Origin: Cupriavidus pauculus
GTDB taxonomy: Bacteria; Pseudomonadota; Gammaproteobacteria; Burkholderiales; Burkholderiaceae
DNA length: 64,000 nt
Direction of reading: 5' to 3'
Assembly: GCF_008801835.1 (NCBI RefSeq)
Contig: NZ_VZOW01000002.1
Coordinates: forward strand, 248,001-312,000
This document shows, piece after piece, positions 21,579 through 33,887 of the stretch. The notes under the pieces were generated by a model. It saw only the letters and a program-made list of their open reading frames with translations, had not been told where the DNA came from and made no database searches. The position numbers and the translations under genes are program-made. Numbering within the stretch: position 1 is the stretch's first letter; every line of letters begins with the position of its first letter.

Positions 21579-22237
21579 TGGCCGGCGCTTTCGACGCAAT
21601 CTTTTTTGATCTCGATGGCACGCTGGCAGATACCGCGCCTGACCTGGCCGCCGCGGCCAATCGGCTGGTGGTGGAGCACGGCATGGCGCCAGTACCGTAC
21701 GAGAAACTCCGGCCGGTGGCGTCGCATGGCGCGCGCGGGCTGATTGGCGCGGCCTTTGGAAAGCGCCCGGAAGACCCCGAATTCCCGGCGCTGCGCGATA
21801 CGTTCCTCGACTATTACGAAGCTGATATCGCGGTTCATACGCGCCTGTTCGACGGGATGGAGGAGGTGCTGGCCAGGCTGGAAGCAGACGGCATCGTATG
21901 GGGCATCGTCACGAACAAGATTGCGCGTTTCACCGTCCCGCTCGTTGCAGCCATCGGGCTGGCGCCACGCGCCGCGGCGGTGGTCAGCGGCGACACGACA
22001 GCGCACGCCAAGCCCCACCCTGCCCCGCTGTTGCACGCGGCCGCGGTCAGTGGCGTCGCACCGGAGCGCTGCATGTACGTGGGCGACGACCTGCGCGACA
22101 TCCAGGCCGGCAAGGCGGCGGGCATGGCGACAGTATCGGCCGCCTACGGATATTGCGGTGACGCCGAGCCTCCGGAATCTTGGGGCGCCGACTTCCTGAT
22201 CCGTCACCCGTCCGAGCTGCTCAGGCTGCTCGGCTGA
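21578..22237 (+). CDS. gph: Phosphoglycolate phosphatase (HAD family)
   Basis: The 219-residue HAD hydrolase has the nucleophile motif FFDLDGTLADTAPDL, the conserved Thr in VTNK, Lys in AKPHPAP and the acidic GDDLRDIQAGKAAGM. The cap domain lies after motif I. It hydrolyses 2-phosphoglycolate and possibly other small phosphates. The position next to ubiG supports the Gph assignment over MupP or other family members, though the substrate is not proved by sequence. Confidence 0.9.
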   Translation: MAGAFDAIFFDLDGTLADTAPDLAAAANRLVVEHGMAPVPYEKLRPVASHGARGLIGAAFGKRPEDPEFPALRDTFLDYYEADIAVHTRLFDGMEEVLARLEADGIVWGIVTNKIARFTVPLVAAIGLAPRAAAVVSGDTTAHAKPHPAPLLHAAAVSGVAPERCMYVGDDLRDIQAGKAAGMATVSAAYGYCGDAEPPESWGADFLIRHPSELLRLLG

Positions 22238-22326
22238 ACGCCATTACACGCGCACGGAACTGCAACGCACCATTCGCGTCGAAAGCGGGTACAATCCGTT
22301 TTCTTTCGCGTTTTACTACGCACATT

Positions 22327-22686
22327 GGGGCCGACCTGGTTTCGACGTGGGTTGCAAAGCAGTGGAGGGCATACCGAGGACCCGTCACCTCGTTAATCAA
22401 TGGGAATGCAATAACTGCTAACGACGAACGTTACGCACTGGCAGCCTAAGGGCCGCCGTCCTCGCACTGGCTCGCTGACGGGCTAGGGTTCGCAAGAACC
22501 AGCGAGGTCATTTACGTCAGATAAGCTTCGGGAGTGTCACGGGCCCGAGGACGAAAATCTAGTGACTCGCCGTCGTAGAGCGTGTTCGTCCGCGATGCGG
22601 CGGTTAAATCAAATGACAGAACTAAGTATGTAGAACTCTCTGTGGAGGGCTTGCGGACGCGGGTTCGATTCCCGCCGGCTCCACCA
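22327..22686 (+). ncRNA. ssrA: Transfer-messenger RNA (tmRNA)
   Basis: The 360-nt gene begins GGGGCCGACCTGG and ends GGTTCGATTCCCGCCGGCTC followed by CACCA. The 5' GGGGCCG pairs with the 3' CGGCTCC to form the acceptor stem, and CCA is encoded. The tag reading frame is at 22417-22449 and encodes ANDERYALAA followed by TAA. With the alanine from charged tmRNA this gives the proteolysis tag. It rescues stalled ribosomes with SmpB. A TACAAT hexamer at 22290-22295 is a candidate -10 box. An intrinsic terminator follows. Confidence 0.98.
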
Positions 22687-22697
22687 GTACAAACAGA

Positions 22698-22726
22698 AAA
22701 CCCAACCGCCACCGGTTGGGTTTTTT
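22698..22726 (+). terminator. Intrinsic terminator of ssrA
   Basis: AAACCCAACCG, loop CCAC, then CGGTTGGGTTTTTT: an 8-bp GC-rich core stem extended by A-T pairs and a T run, starting 11 nt after the tmRNA 3' end. Confidence 0.93.
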
Positions 22727-22750
22727 ATTTGCGGCGACTGCGCGGCAGTC

Positions 22751-23122
22751 TCAGTGCATCACGGCGCCGCTCACGGGCAGGCTTTCCAGCCGAGCCATAT
22801 GGAAACGCTCAAGCGGGAGTGTCACGCCCAGCTGGGCAAACATCTGCCCCGCGTGATCGACCGATTGCAGCATGCCGGGCATCCAGAGCCGCTGCAGCCG
22901 CGATAGCGGTTCCCCGGAATGTTCGGCAAACGCGTCGATGCCAAATTCCTGGATGGCCTTGAAGAGGACCAATCCCACCAGATACATATCGCCCGTATCG
23001 AGCGCGATTTCCGCCTGGGCGGTCCAGCGCGCTGCACGATCCTTAATTTTTTCCGCTTCGGCAAACCGTTCCGTGATGGTTGGCATGAACGCGTCGCCGG
23101 GCGGCAGAAAGGTAAAACTCAT
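22751..23122 (-). CDS. Conserved-looking hypothetical protein
   Basis: The start at 23122 (MSFTFLPPGDAFMPTITERF) is supported by AGGAG 8 nt upstream; the frame stays open further but without a ribosome site. The 123-residue product is soluble, mainly helical and acidic-amphipathic (EAEKIKDRAARWTAQAEIAL). It has no signal peptide and no motif I recognise. It is convergent with ssrA, whose terminator lies just before its stop. I cannot assign a function. Confidence 0.6.
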   Translation of the reverse strand: MSFTFLPPGDAFMPTITERFAEAEKIKDRAARWTAQAEIALDTGDMYLVGLVLFKAIQEFGIDAFAEHSGEPLSRLQRLWMPGMLQSVDHAGQMFAQLGVTLPLERFHMARLESLPVSGAVMH

Positions 23123-23460
23123 CAGACGGCTCCTGTCCCCGTATCCAAACAATGACGGCATTCTTCGCCAGAAACTGTAGTGGTCGAAAGTAGATATGAT
23201 CGATCTGTGCAATTTCCGGCAAAAATACAACACTTAGCGATTTGCACGCCACAAGCGCTGAAGGCCCGCAGGGACCGATCGTGCACCGCGCCGCCATATT
23301 GAGCGTTGTTAGCGCGCAAGGCGCCCGGGCCCGGCGCAGGTTTCAGATCAGATGAATTGCGATCCGATTGATCGCAACATGCAGCGGGAAGTGCAGTTGA
23401 TGCCGGTATGCCGGCGTGCGGGCGCTACAATAGCCGGTCGCCGCTTCCTGTCCTCCACTC
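23123..23460. promoter_or_regulatory. Intergenic region between two divergent hypothetical genes, with an 8-bp inverted repeat
   Basis: This 338-bp region contains a perfect inverted repeat TTGCGATC-CGATT-GATCGCAA (23357-23377), about 85 nt before the plus-strand gene, which resembles a dimeric repressor operator. A TACAAT hexamer at 23426-23431 is a possible -10 for that gene. No coding sequence is convincing. Confidence 0.4.
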
Positions 23461-23868
23461 ATGTCCGACCATCCCCGCTTTACCGTCAACCGATCCATGA
23501 TCACGCTGCTGCCCGAGCAGCCGTTCCTGGACTGGATTCAGGCCGTCGATCCCGACCCTGTCCCCACGCTGACGCTGGACGACGTGCGCGACGACGCCAG
23601 CGTCTTCCTGCTTCCCGGCGAACTTGCCGACACACAGGAAAATGCCTTGCACTGGGTGGAAAAGCGCTGGCGCCACTTTTTCGAATTCATGCTGGGCGAA
23701 TGGTTCGACGATTCCGTCTGGCCCGAAACCCTATCCCTGGCGATGTTCCGCGAATGGTTCACCATCCGCTTTCACTCGATGGTGTGGGACATGGCGCCCG
23801 AGGCACCGATCGAGCACGAGGACTGGGAAGGCGAGGACGACGACGACATGCCAACCATCCTCCACTGA
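23461..23868 (+). CDS. Hypothetical acidic protein
   Basis: The 135-residue protein begins MSDHPRFTVNRSMITLLPEQ. It is soluble and strongly acidic, ending in EHEDWEGEDDDDMPTILH. A Trp/Phe-rich central region (WVEKRWRHFFEFMLGEWF) suggests a compact helical domain. There is no signal, membrane segment or motif that I recognise. The start lacks a strong ribosome binding site but is the only reasonable ATG. Function unknown. Confidence 0.6.
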   Translation: MSDHPRFTVNRSMITLLPEQPFLDWIQAVDPDPVPTLTLDDVRDDASVFLLPGELADTQENALHWVEKRWRHFFEFMLGEWFDDSVWPETLSLAMFREWFTIRFHSMVWDMAPEAPIEHEDWEGEDDDDMPTILH

Positions 23869-23963
23869 CCGGACGCGATATTCGTCCCCTGGCATTCGAA
23901 CGCGCTATGCAAGTGCGCTACAGGCGCACGATGTCGCGCGCACAAATCGCCACGCAGCGCCCA

Positions 23964-23995
23964 ACAAAAAACGGCACGCCATGGCGTGCCGTTTC
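23964..23995 (-). terminator. Intrinsic terminator after the DUF1854 gene
   Basis: A perfect ACGGCACGCC/GGCGTGCCGT stem (23971-23992) with flanking A/T pairs is followed on the minus strand by TTTTTTG. It sits 18 nt past the DUF1854 stop and ends the ABC transporter-DUF1854 transcript. Confidence 0.88.
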
Positions 23996-24012
23996 GCATC
24001 GACATGCGCGCC

Positions 24013-24483
24013 TCAGAGAAAGCGGTCCAGGATCTTGCGGCTTGCCTTGTCCAGTGCCGCCTGATCGCGAATCAGATAATTGATGCCATGGCTATCCGAA
24101 ATCAGCAGCGTGGTGCCGGTCAGCCGCCGGATATCCTCTTCTCCGCGTAGCACCAAGTCGGTCTGACCACGATCGGTCCGGACCGTCCAGACACTCGGCG
24201 TGGCGTAGGTCGATACGCTCACGATCGCCTCGATCTCGGGCATGAATTCGCGCCCGGCCAGCTCGGCCTCGATCAGCTCGCGCGTGGCGCAGGGCAATGC
24301 GTCGAGACGCGGAATCCACACCAGCTCACGGCCATCGGTGCTCATCATGCCGAGGCCGTCGTCGGCTGCCGAGATCGGAAACGCCCGCACCGGCACCACG
24401 CCTTCATGCGCCGTACCATCGGCCGTCGTCAGCACGAGCTTGCCAAAGCTGTTGCGGGTCAAAGTGAAATCTGGCGTTTGCAT
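24013..24483 (-). CDS. DUF1854 protein associated with the cyanophycin ABC transporter
   Basis: The 156-residue protein starts MQTPDFTLTRNSFGKLVL. It has the DUF1854 layout: beta-rich, with PVRAFPISAADDGLGMMSTDG and a C-terminal half DIRRLTGTTLLISDSHGINY. DUF1854 genes are typically found next to an ABC exporter beside cphA, as here. The start at 24483 lies 22 nt after the ABC gene stop; the open frame upstream would overlap that gene. The biochemical role is unknown. Confidence 0.85.
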   Translation of the reverse strand: MQTPDFTLTRNSFGKLVLTTADGTAHEGVVPVRAFPISAADDGLGMMSTDGRELVWIPRLDALPCATRELIEAELAGREFMPEIEAIVSVSTYATPSVWTVRTDRGQTDLVLRGEEDIRRLTGTTLLISDSHGINYLIRDQAALDKASRKILDRFL

Positions 24484-24505
24484 CGGGGGTTGCTCGAAAG
24501 AATGG

Positions 24506-26812
24506 TCACTGCGCACTGATTGGCTCCACGGCTTCTGCACGCGGCGCGGCGTCGCCGGTCTCTTCACCGGCTTCCGCATCGACATTGCGGGCCTGCGCCT
24601 GGTAGAGCTTGTAGTACGCCCCTTCGCGCGCCAGCAGTTCGTCGTGACTGCCCACTTCCACTATCTGGCCGCGATCCATCACCACCAGCCGATCCGCCTT
24701 GCGTAGCGTCGACAGGCGGTGCGCGATCGCGATCGTGGTGCGTCCTTGCACGAGATTGTCGAGCGCCTTCTGGATTTCCTTCTCAGTGGTCGTGTCCACC
24801 GACGACGTAGCCTCGTCCATGATCAGGATGCGTGGATCGATCAGCAGCGCGCGCGCAATGGAAATGCGTTGGCGTTCGCCGCCGGACAGCGCCTGGCCGC
24901 GTTCGCCCACCAGCGAATCGTAGCCATGCGGCAGGCGCAGGATGAATTCGTGCGCATGCGCGGCGCGCGCCGCGGCGATGATTTCCTCGCGCGTGGCATC
25001 GGGCTTGCCGTAAGAAATATTGTCGGCAATCGTGCCGAAGAACAGGAACGGCTCCTGCAGCACCAACCCGATATTGCGGCGGAATTCCGACACCGGCAGC
25101 GAGCGGATGTCGACGCCGTCGACGCGGATCGCGCCTTCGGAAACATCGTAGAAACGGCAAATCAGGTTCACCAGCGTGCTCTTGCCCGATCCGCTATGCC
25201 CGACCAGACCGATCATCTCGCCGGGTCGGATGGTCAGGTTCAGGCCACGGATCACGGCGCGATTGCCGTAGCGGAAGCCCAGGTCGCGCAGTTCGATCGC
25301 GCCCTGCACATTGGCAAGATGCACGGGCTTCTGCGGCTCGGGCACGCTGGACACGTGGTCGAGAATATCGAAGATCCGCTTGGCGCCCGCCGCGGCCTTC
25401 TGCGTCACCGATACGATGCGGCTCATCGAATCGAGCCGGGTATAGAACCGGCTGATATACGTGAGGAAGGCGACCAGCACGCCCACGGTGATGGCGTCGT
25501 GGCTGACCTGCCAAATGCCGAAGATCCACACCACCAGCAGGCCCACTTCGGTCAGCAGCGTCACGGTCGGCGTGAACAGCGACCACACGGCGTTCACGCG
25601 ATCGTTGATCGCCAGATTGTGCTTGTTGGCTTCACGAAAACGCGACACCTCCCGCTTTTCCTGCGCGAATGCCTTAACCACGCGGATGCCCGGAATCGTA
25701 TCGGCCAGCACATTGGTGATTTCGGACCAGATCCGGTCGATCTTCTCGAAACCGTGACGCAGGCGATCGCGCACCAGATGAATCATCCACGCGATGAACG
25801 GCAGCGGCACCAGTGTGACCAGCGCCAGCCACGGGTTGATCGACACCAGGATCACCGCGGTCATCGCGATCATCAGCACGTCGGTGGCAAAGTCGAGCAA
25901 ATGCAACGACAGGAACACGCTAATGCGATCGCTTTCCGATCCGATACGCGCCATCAGGTCGCCGGTGCGCTTGCCGCCGAAGTATTCGAGCGAAAGCTTG
26001 AGCAGGTGTTCGTAAGTTGTTGTGCGCAGATCCGCGCTGATGCGCTCCGACACGCGCGCCAGCAGATAGGTGCGCGCCCAGCCCAGGCTCCACGCCACCA
26101 GCGCCGCGCCGAGCAGCCCCGCCAGGTAGAGCTTGACCAGGTCGCGGTCGATCGGCACGCCGTTCTGGTACGGAATCAGCACCTTGTCCATCAGCGGCAT
26201 GGTCAGGTACGGCGGCACCAGCGTGGCGGCAGTCCCGAGCAGCAGCAGCACAAAACCGCCCAGCAGTTCCCAGCGATAGGGTCGCGCAAAGCGCCACAGG
26301 CGCAACAGCGCCCAGGTGGAAGGCGGCGTTTCCAGCTCGCGGCTGCATTGCGGGCATTGCTCTTCGCCGGGCGGAATCGGCGCTTTGCAGGTCGGGCAGA
26401 CGTCGGCCTCGACGCTGGCGGCTCGGCCGGTGGCCAGCGTGTCGCGACGAGCGTCGAACTGGTCGGCCAGGCGCAATGCGTCGGGATTGTAACCAAGCGT
26501 GTAGCGCCAGGTGGCCAGACGGACCTGTCCGTCGGCAAGTTCCAGCGTGCCGACGCCTGCGTGGTCGCCATGCGACAGGCTGAGGCCGGCGGCGATGTCC
26601 CAGCTGCGGAGGTCTTTTTCACCCGGGGCGCGCGAGATCAGACGACGATCCGTCACAACCAGCCACCCTTGGGTAAAATGCAGTCTCGCGTCCAGGTCCA
26701 GCGTCAGCCCGGCCAGGACGGATTCCCCGGGCAACAGGGTCGTGCCGAGTTCGGCTGCCCAGGGACCTTGCGGGCCGGGGTGGGTGGAAGCAGACGGGGA
26801 GGACTGGGTCAT
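24506..26812 (-). CDS. Cyanophycin-associated ABC exporter (fused membrane and ATPase domains)
   Basis: From MTQSSPSASTHPGPQGPWAA the protein is 768 residues. An N-terminal beta domain (about 1-130) precedes a zinc-ribbon-like CPTCKAPIPPGEEQCPQC. Six membrane helices (about 190-460) and an ATP-binding domain follow, with Walker A GLVGHSGSGKSTLV, signature ALSGGERQRISIARALL and Walker B ILIMDEATSSVD. It is MsbA-like but has the extra N-terminal region. Location, divergent from the cphA pair, and the downstream DUF1854 identify it as the cyanophycin-associated type. The substrate is unknown. An ATG at 26830 is an alternative start. Confidence 0.9.
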   Translation of the reverse strand: MTQSSPSASTHPGPQGPWAAELGTTLLPGESVLAGLTLDLDARLHFTQGWLVVTDRRLISRAPGEKDLRSWDIAAGLSLSHGDHAGVGTLELADGQVRLATWRYTLGYNPDALRLADQFDARRDTLATGRAASVEADVCPTCKAPIPPGEEQCPQCSRELETPPSTWALLRLWRFARPYRWELLGGFVLLLLGTAATLVPPYLTMPLMDKVLIPYQNGVPIDRDLVKLYLAGLLGAALVAWSLGWARTYLLARVSERISADLRTTTYEHLLKLSLEYFGGKRTGDLMARIGSESDRISVFLSLHLLDFATDVLMIAMTAVILVSINPWLALVTLVPLPFIAWMIHLVRDRLRHGFEKIDRIWSEITNVLADTIPGIRVVKAFAQEKREVSRFREANKHNLAINDRVNAVWSLFTPTVTLLTEVGLLVVWIFGIWQVSHDAITVGVLVAFLTYISRFYTRLDSMSRIVSVTQKAAAGAKRIFDILDHVSSVPEPQKPVHLANVQGAIELRDLGFRYGNRAVIRGLNLTIRPGEMIGLVGHSGSGKSTLVNLICRFYDVSEGAIRVDGVDIRSLPVSEFRRNIGLVLQEPFLFFGTIADNISYGKPDATREEIIAAARAAHAHEFILRLPHGYDSLVGERGQALSGGERQRISIARALLIDPRILIMDEATSSVDTTTEKEIQKALDNLVQGRTTIAIAHRLSTLRKADRLVVMDRGQIVEVGSHDELLAREGAYYKLYQAQARNVDAEAGEETGDAAPRAEAVEPISAQ

Positions 26813-27085
26813 TGTTGGCGCAAGAAGCATTAAAAGCGCGTCCGCAGGCCCAAAAATGGATCAAATACGGACATAACTTGAAACAATTTAAGCGGGGCGC
26901 CGGCTGGCGGCCCGCAATTTTGCCCGCAAGTATACATAACGCAAACAAACGGGCGCCCGGTGCACGCACAACGCTCGGTGGTCGGTTCAGGGTAGCTGAG
27001 GGGTCAACCCCGCGACTGCTGCAACGTTACTGAAAGGTTAGGCTTCCATTTCCCGGGCATTCGCCCACTGCCTCAAGCTAAATCA

Positions 27086-29737
<2,652 letters not shown>

Positions 29738-29779
29738 GTCCGCACCCGCCAGCGCGAAGAACAACGGAAAACAGATTCT

Positions 29780-32347
29780 ATGGAAGTCTCCCGTATCCGG
29801 GCCCTGCGCGGCCCGAATCTCTGGTGCCGGCACACCGCCATCGAAGCCATCGTGGCGTGCTCGGACCAATCCCATCTGCTGGCCGAGCTGCCGGGCTTCG
29901 AGGATCGCCTGCGCGCGCGCTTCGCGGCCATCGGCCCGATGCGCCCCGACGACGAAGCCGGTTCGCCGTCGATGGCGCACGCCTTGGAAGCCGCCGCGCT
30001 GGGCCTGCAGGCCGCAGCCGGCTGCCCGGTCACCTTCAGCAATACCTCCCCGACGCTGGAGCCCGGCACCTATCAGGTGGTGGTGCAGTACAGCGAAGAG
30101 GAAGTCGGCCGCCTGGCCTTCGAGCTGGCGGAAAAGCTGTGCCTCGCCGCGCGCGACGACCAGCCGTTCGATCTCGACGACGCGCTCCATCGGCTGCGCG
30201 AACTCGACGAAGACGTGCGCCTGGGCCCGAGCACGGGGTCGATCGTCTACGCCGCCGTGGCGCGCGGCATTCCGTATCGCCGCCTGACGCAGGGCTCGAT
30301 GGTGCAATTCGGCTGGGGCAGCAAGCAACGTCGCATCCAGGCCGCCGAAACCGATATGACCAGCGCTGTGGCCGAATCGATCGCGCAGGACAAGGACTTG
30401 ACCAAGACGCTGCTGCACGCGGCCGGCGTGCCGGTGCCGATGGGCCGCTCCGTCAGCAGCGCGGAACAGGCATGGGCCGCCGCGCAGGAAATCAACGGTC
30501 CGGTGGTGGTCAAGCCGCGCGACGGCAACCAGGGCAAGGGCGTGGCCGTGCGCATCCGCACGCGCGAAGAGGTGATGACGGCGTATGAAGTGGCCGCCGA
30601 CATTTCTTCCGACGTGATCGTCGAGCGCTACATTCCCGGTCACGATTTCCGCCTGCTGGTGGTTGGCAAGCATCTGGTGGCCGCCGCCCGTCGCGATCCG
30701 CCGCAGGTGATCGGCGACGGCACGCATACAGTGCGCCAACTGGTCGACGAAGTGAACCGCGATCCGCGTCGCGGCGAAGGCCATGCCACGTCGCTCACCA
30801 AGATCCGCTTCGACGACATCGCCCTGGCCACGCTGGCCAAGCAAGGGCTGACCGCGGATGCCGTGCCGGCCAAGGGCACGCGCGTGGTGTTGCGCAACAA
30901 CGCCAACCTGTCCACCGGGGGCAGCGCCACCGATGTCACCGACGATGTGCATCCCGATATCGCTGCGCGCGCAGTGGCCGCCGCGCAAATGGTCGGGCTC
31001 GACATCTGCGGCGTCGACGCGGTCTGCGAGACCATGCTCAAGCCGTTCGAGGAACAGGCTGGCGGCATCGTCGAGGTAAACGCTGCGCCCGGACTGCGCA
31101 TGCACTTGCAGCCGTCTTACGGCAAGGGCCGCGCCGTGGGCGAGGCGATCATCTCGACGATGTTCTCGGATGGCGACGATGGCCGCATTCCTGTGGTCGC
31201 GGTGTCGGGCACCAACGGCAAGACCACGACGGTGCGCCTGATCACCCATATCCTCGCCTCCAGCGGCCTGCGCATGGGCATGACTGGCACCGATGGCGTG
31301 TACATCCAGGGCCAGCGCATCGATACCGGCGACTGCAGCGGTCCGCGCAGCGCGCGCAACGTGCTGCTGCATCCCGATGTCGATGCCGCCGTGTTCGAAA
31401 CCGCGCGCGGCGGCCTGCTGCGCGAAGGCCTGGCGTTCGATCGCTGCGACGTGGCGGTGGTCACCAATGTCGGCGAAGGCGACCATCTGGGCCTGTCGTA
31501 CATCAGCACTGTCGAGGATCTGGCCGTGCTCAAGAGCGTGATCGTGCAGAACGTGGCGCCGCACGGCATGGCCGTGCTCAACGCCGCCGATCCGATGGTG
31601 GCGCGCATGGCCGACGCCTGCCCCGGATCGGTCGCGTTCTTCGCCCAGGACGCAGGACTGCCGACCATGGCGCTGCATCGCGCGCAGGGCAAGCGCGTGG
31701 TGTTTGTCGACGGCGCCGACATCGTCGCCACCGAAGGCGACACCAGCGTGCGCTTCGCACTGGCCGACATCCCGCTCACGCGCAATGGCTCGATCGGCTT
31801 CCAGGTAGAGAACGCGATGTCGTCGATCGCGGCCGCATGGGCGCTCGGCATCGACTGGAACGTGATCCGGCGCGCGCTGGCGACGTTCGTCAACGACCCG
31901 GCCAACGCACCGGGCCGCTTCAACGTCTTCGACTACAACGATGCCACGCTGATTGCCGACTACGGTCACAATCCCGACGCCATCCAGGCGCTGTGCAACG
32001 CCGTGCAGACCATGCCGTCGAACAAGCGCGTGGTCGTGATCAGCGGTGCGGGCGACCGTCGCGACGAGGACATCCGCAAGCAGACGCAGATCCTGGGCGG
32101 CGTGTTCGACGAGGTCGTGCTATATCAGGACCAATGCCAGCGTGGCCGTGAAGACGGCGAAGTCCTCGCGCTGCTGCGCGAAGGTCTGGTCGGCGCGCAA
32201 CGCACGCAGTACACCGAAGAAGTGCGCGGCGAATTCCTGGCCATCGACACGGCGCTGGCGCGCCTGCAGCCGGGCGACCTGTGCCTGATCCTGATCGATC
32301 AGGTGGAAGAAGCGCTCGATCACATCGCCCGGCGCGTAGCCGGCTAA
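29780..32347 (+). CDS. cphA: Cyanophycin synthetase, second copy (canonical M domain; altered N-domain motif)
   Basis: The 855-residue paralogue has the same three domains. Its M domain has the canonical P-loop GTNGKTTT (477-484) and ETARGGLLREGL (from 540), and the G domain retains VVVKPRDGNQGKGV. The N domain is shorter, and the HxxEH-type motif of the first copy appears here as HALEA (67-71), with the second His lost. So each copy looks weakened where the other is intact. The start MEVSRIRALRGPNLW follows the first gene by 42 nt. Paired cphA genes are known in Cupriavidus; how they divide the work is not settled by sequence. Confidence 0.92.
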   Translation: MEVSRIRALRGPNLWCRHTAIEAIVACSDQSHLLAELPGFEDRLRARFAAIGPMRPDDEAGSPSMAHALEAAALGLQAAAGCPVTFSNTSPTLEPGTYQVVVQYSEEEVGRLAFELAEKLCLAARDDQPFDLDDALHRLRELDEDVRLGPSTGSIVYAAVARGIPYRRLTQGSMVQFGWGSKQRRIQAAETDMTSAVAESIAQDKDLTKTLLHAAGVPVPMGRSVSSAEQAWAAAQEINGPVVVKPRDGNQGKGVAVRIRTREEVMTAYEVAADISSDVIVERYIPGHDFRLLVVGKHLVAAARRDPPQVIGDGTHTVRQLVDEVNRDPRRGEGHATSLTKIRFDDIALATLAKQGLTADAVPAKGTRVVLRNNANLSTGGSATDVTDDVHPDIAARAVAAAQMVGLDICGVDAVCETMLKPFEEQAGGIVEVNAAPGLRMHLQPSYGKGRAVGEAIISTMFSDGDDGRIPVVAVSGTNGKTTTVRLITHILASSGLRMGMTGTDGVYIQGQRIDTGDCSGPRSARNVLLHPDVDAAVFETARGGLLREGLAFDRCDVAVVTNVGEGDHLGLSYISTVEDLAVLKSVIVQNVAPHGMAVLNAADPMVARMADACPGSVAFFAQDAGLPTMALHRAQGKRVVFVDGADIVATEGDTSVRFALADIPLTRNGSIGFQVENAMSSIAAAWALGIDWNVIRRALATFVNDPANAPGRFNVFDYNDATLIADYGHNPDAIQALCNAVQTMPSNKRVVVISGAGDRRDEDIRKQTQILGGVFDEVVLYQDQCQRGREDGEVLALLREGLVGAQRTQYTEEVRGEFLAIDTALARLQPGDLCLILIDQVEEALDHIARRVAG

Positions 32348-32551
32348 GCATCACGCCTTGTCGGGCCCCTTTGCTGCACACCGGTAAAGGGGCCCGCACA
32401 GCACGCCTGTCCGCCTCGCCCCGGCGGCCCGGCATCCCCCTTCCCCCTTCCCCGCTTGCCGTCCACCGCGATTCGGTGCGACAGTACCCCCTCGACGCTC
32501 CCATCCCCATTCCGACGGCGCCTGCCTTGTCCGTCGACGAGGAGAATGCGC

Positions 32552-33037
32552 ATGACCGCCCCGCAGACCGTAGTCGTCACCTATATCGCCGCCACGGCAG
32601 ACCAGGTGTGGCAAGCGCTGACCGATCCGGCGCTGAGTGTGAAGTATTTTTTCGGGCGACGTGTTGAGTCCGACTGGCAGGTAGGCAGCCCTTTCGTGCT
32701 GCGCATGGAAGACGGCAAGGTCGATTCGCAGGGCATGGTGCTGCTGGCCGAGCCGCCGTACCGGTTGTCGGTGACATGGCGCGTGGAGTGGCTCGAAGCG
32801 TTTCGGCAACTGCCCGAAGTCGTCGTCACCTGGCAGATCGATGCGCTGGGCGACAAGGCCGTGCGCGTGACAGTCAGCGAGGTTCACCAGGAGCCGGTGG
32901 ACGAGCAGATCCTGCAGGGCGGACGCAACGGCTGGCCATTGATCCTGGCTGGCCTGAAGACGCTGATCGAAACCGGCCGGCCGCTCGATGTCGAAACGCC
33001 CAAGCCGCCGCCGGCGCCCACGGCCGGCGCATTGTGA
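32552..33037 (+). CDS. SRPBCC/AHSA1-type protein
   Basis: The 161-residue protein starts MTAPQTVVVTYIAATADQVW, 7 nt after GAGGAG. It has the START-like SRPBCC pattern: VWQALTDPALSVKYFFGRRVESDW, then beta strands (FVLRMEDGKVDSQGMVLLAE) and a long C-terminal helix (NGWPLILAGLKTLIETG). Such proteins bind hydrophobic ligands or, in some cases, Hsp90. They are often encoded with an ArsR regulator, but none is present here. The end is Pro/Ala-rich. Its stop abuts the stop of the convergent permease gene. Confidence 0.8.
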   Translation: MTAPQTVVVTYIAATADQVWQALTDPALSVKYFFGRRVESDWQVGSPFVLRMEDGKVDSQGMVLLAEPPYRLSVTWRVEWLEAFRQLPEVVVTWQIDALGDKAVRVTVSEVHQEPVDEQILQGGRNGWPLILAGLKTLIETGRPLDVETPKPPPAPTAGAL

Positions 33038-33697
33038 TCAGTGACGGCCCGGTAGCGCGAGGCGGCGTTCCAGCACATGCTGCAGCGCGGACAGGGCCGT
33101 GCTGAGAATCCAGTAGATCGCGGCGGCGGCCAGATACAGCGGCAGCGGCTGATATGTGGCCGCGATGATTTCCTGGGACGTCCGCAGCAATTCCGTGACG
33201 GTGATGACAGACACCAACGAGGTGTCCTTGATCAGGCTGATCAGGCTGTTCGACAGGCTCGGCACGGCAAGCCGCAATGCCTGCGGCCCCACCACGTAGC
33301 GCAATGTCTGCAAAGGCGCCATGCCAAGGCTGTAGGCGGCCAGCCACTGTCCGCGCGGCACGCCAAGGATCGCCCCGCGCATGCTTTCCGACAGATACGC
33401 GCCGACGTTCAGGCTCAACGTCAGCACGCCGGCCGGCGTGGGCTCCAGCGCGATGCCGATACCCGGCAATCCATAGTAGACGACGAAGATCTGCACCAGC
33501 AGCGGCGTGCCGCGCATGATGCTGACGTAGACACGTGCGATCGCTTTGAGAATCGGCTGATGGCCAATGCCCATCAATGCCACCACAATGCCGATCAGCA
33601 GGCCGAACACCATCGACAGCACGGCGAACTTCAGCGTGAGCAGCGTGCCCTGCAGCAGGACAGGCAGTGAATCAATGACAAGCTGGAGCGCGGACAT
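33038..33697 (-). CDS. Amino-acid ABC transporter permease (His/Glu/Gln/Arg/opine type)
   Basis: The 219-residue membrane protein starts MSALQLVIDSLPVLLQGTLL. It has five or so helices and the HisM/GlnP-type EAA-like loop with GVPRGQWLAAYSLGMAPLQTLRYVVGPQALR. It should form the membrane channel for a polar amino acid. The binding protein is encoded 190 nt upstream on the same strand. No ATPase gene is adjacent, so the complex must borrow one encoded elsewhere. The start at 33697 is preferred over one 19 codons further up, which gives an atypical N-terminus. Confidence 0.9.
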   Translation of the reverse strand: MSALQLVIDSLPVLLQGTLLTLKFAVLSMVFGLLIGIVVALMGIGHQPILKAIARVYVSIMRGTPLLVQIFVVYYGLPGIGIALEPTPAGVLTLSLNVGAYLSESMRGAILGVPRGQWLAAYSLGMAPLQTLRYVVGPQALRLAVPSLSNSLISLIKDTSLVSVITVTELLRTSQEIIAATYQPLPLYLAAAAIYWILSTALSALQHVLERRLALPGRH

Positions 33698-33727
33698 GGC
33701 AGGGCGGGAATCGATCAAAGGCCGAAA

Positions 33728-33753
33728 TGCCGCGATCATACGTGATCGCGGCA
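33728..33753. other. Strong hairpin between the binding-protein and permease genes
   Basis: TGCCGCGATCA and TGATCGCGGCA form a perfect 11-bp stem around TACG. There is no T run. Hairpins in this position often protect the upstream binding-protein mRNA and lower permease output; that role is inference here. Confidence 0.6.
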
Positions 33754-33887
33754 CAGGACGGCGCAGGCAGGCGGATCGGGGGATTCCCGCCGCCTGTCAT
33801 GGCCTGCATGAAGGCCTCGGCCGGGCGCGGCGGCCCGTGCCGAGGTCGCCGCGCGCGCACTCGGCCTTCGCGCGTGCCGGCAAGCGG

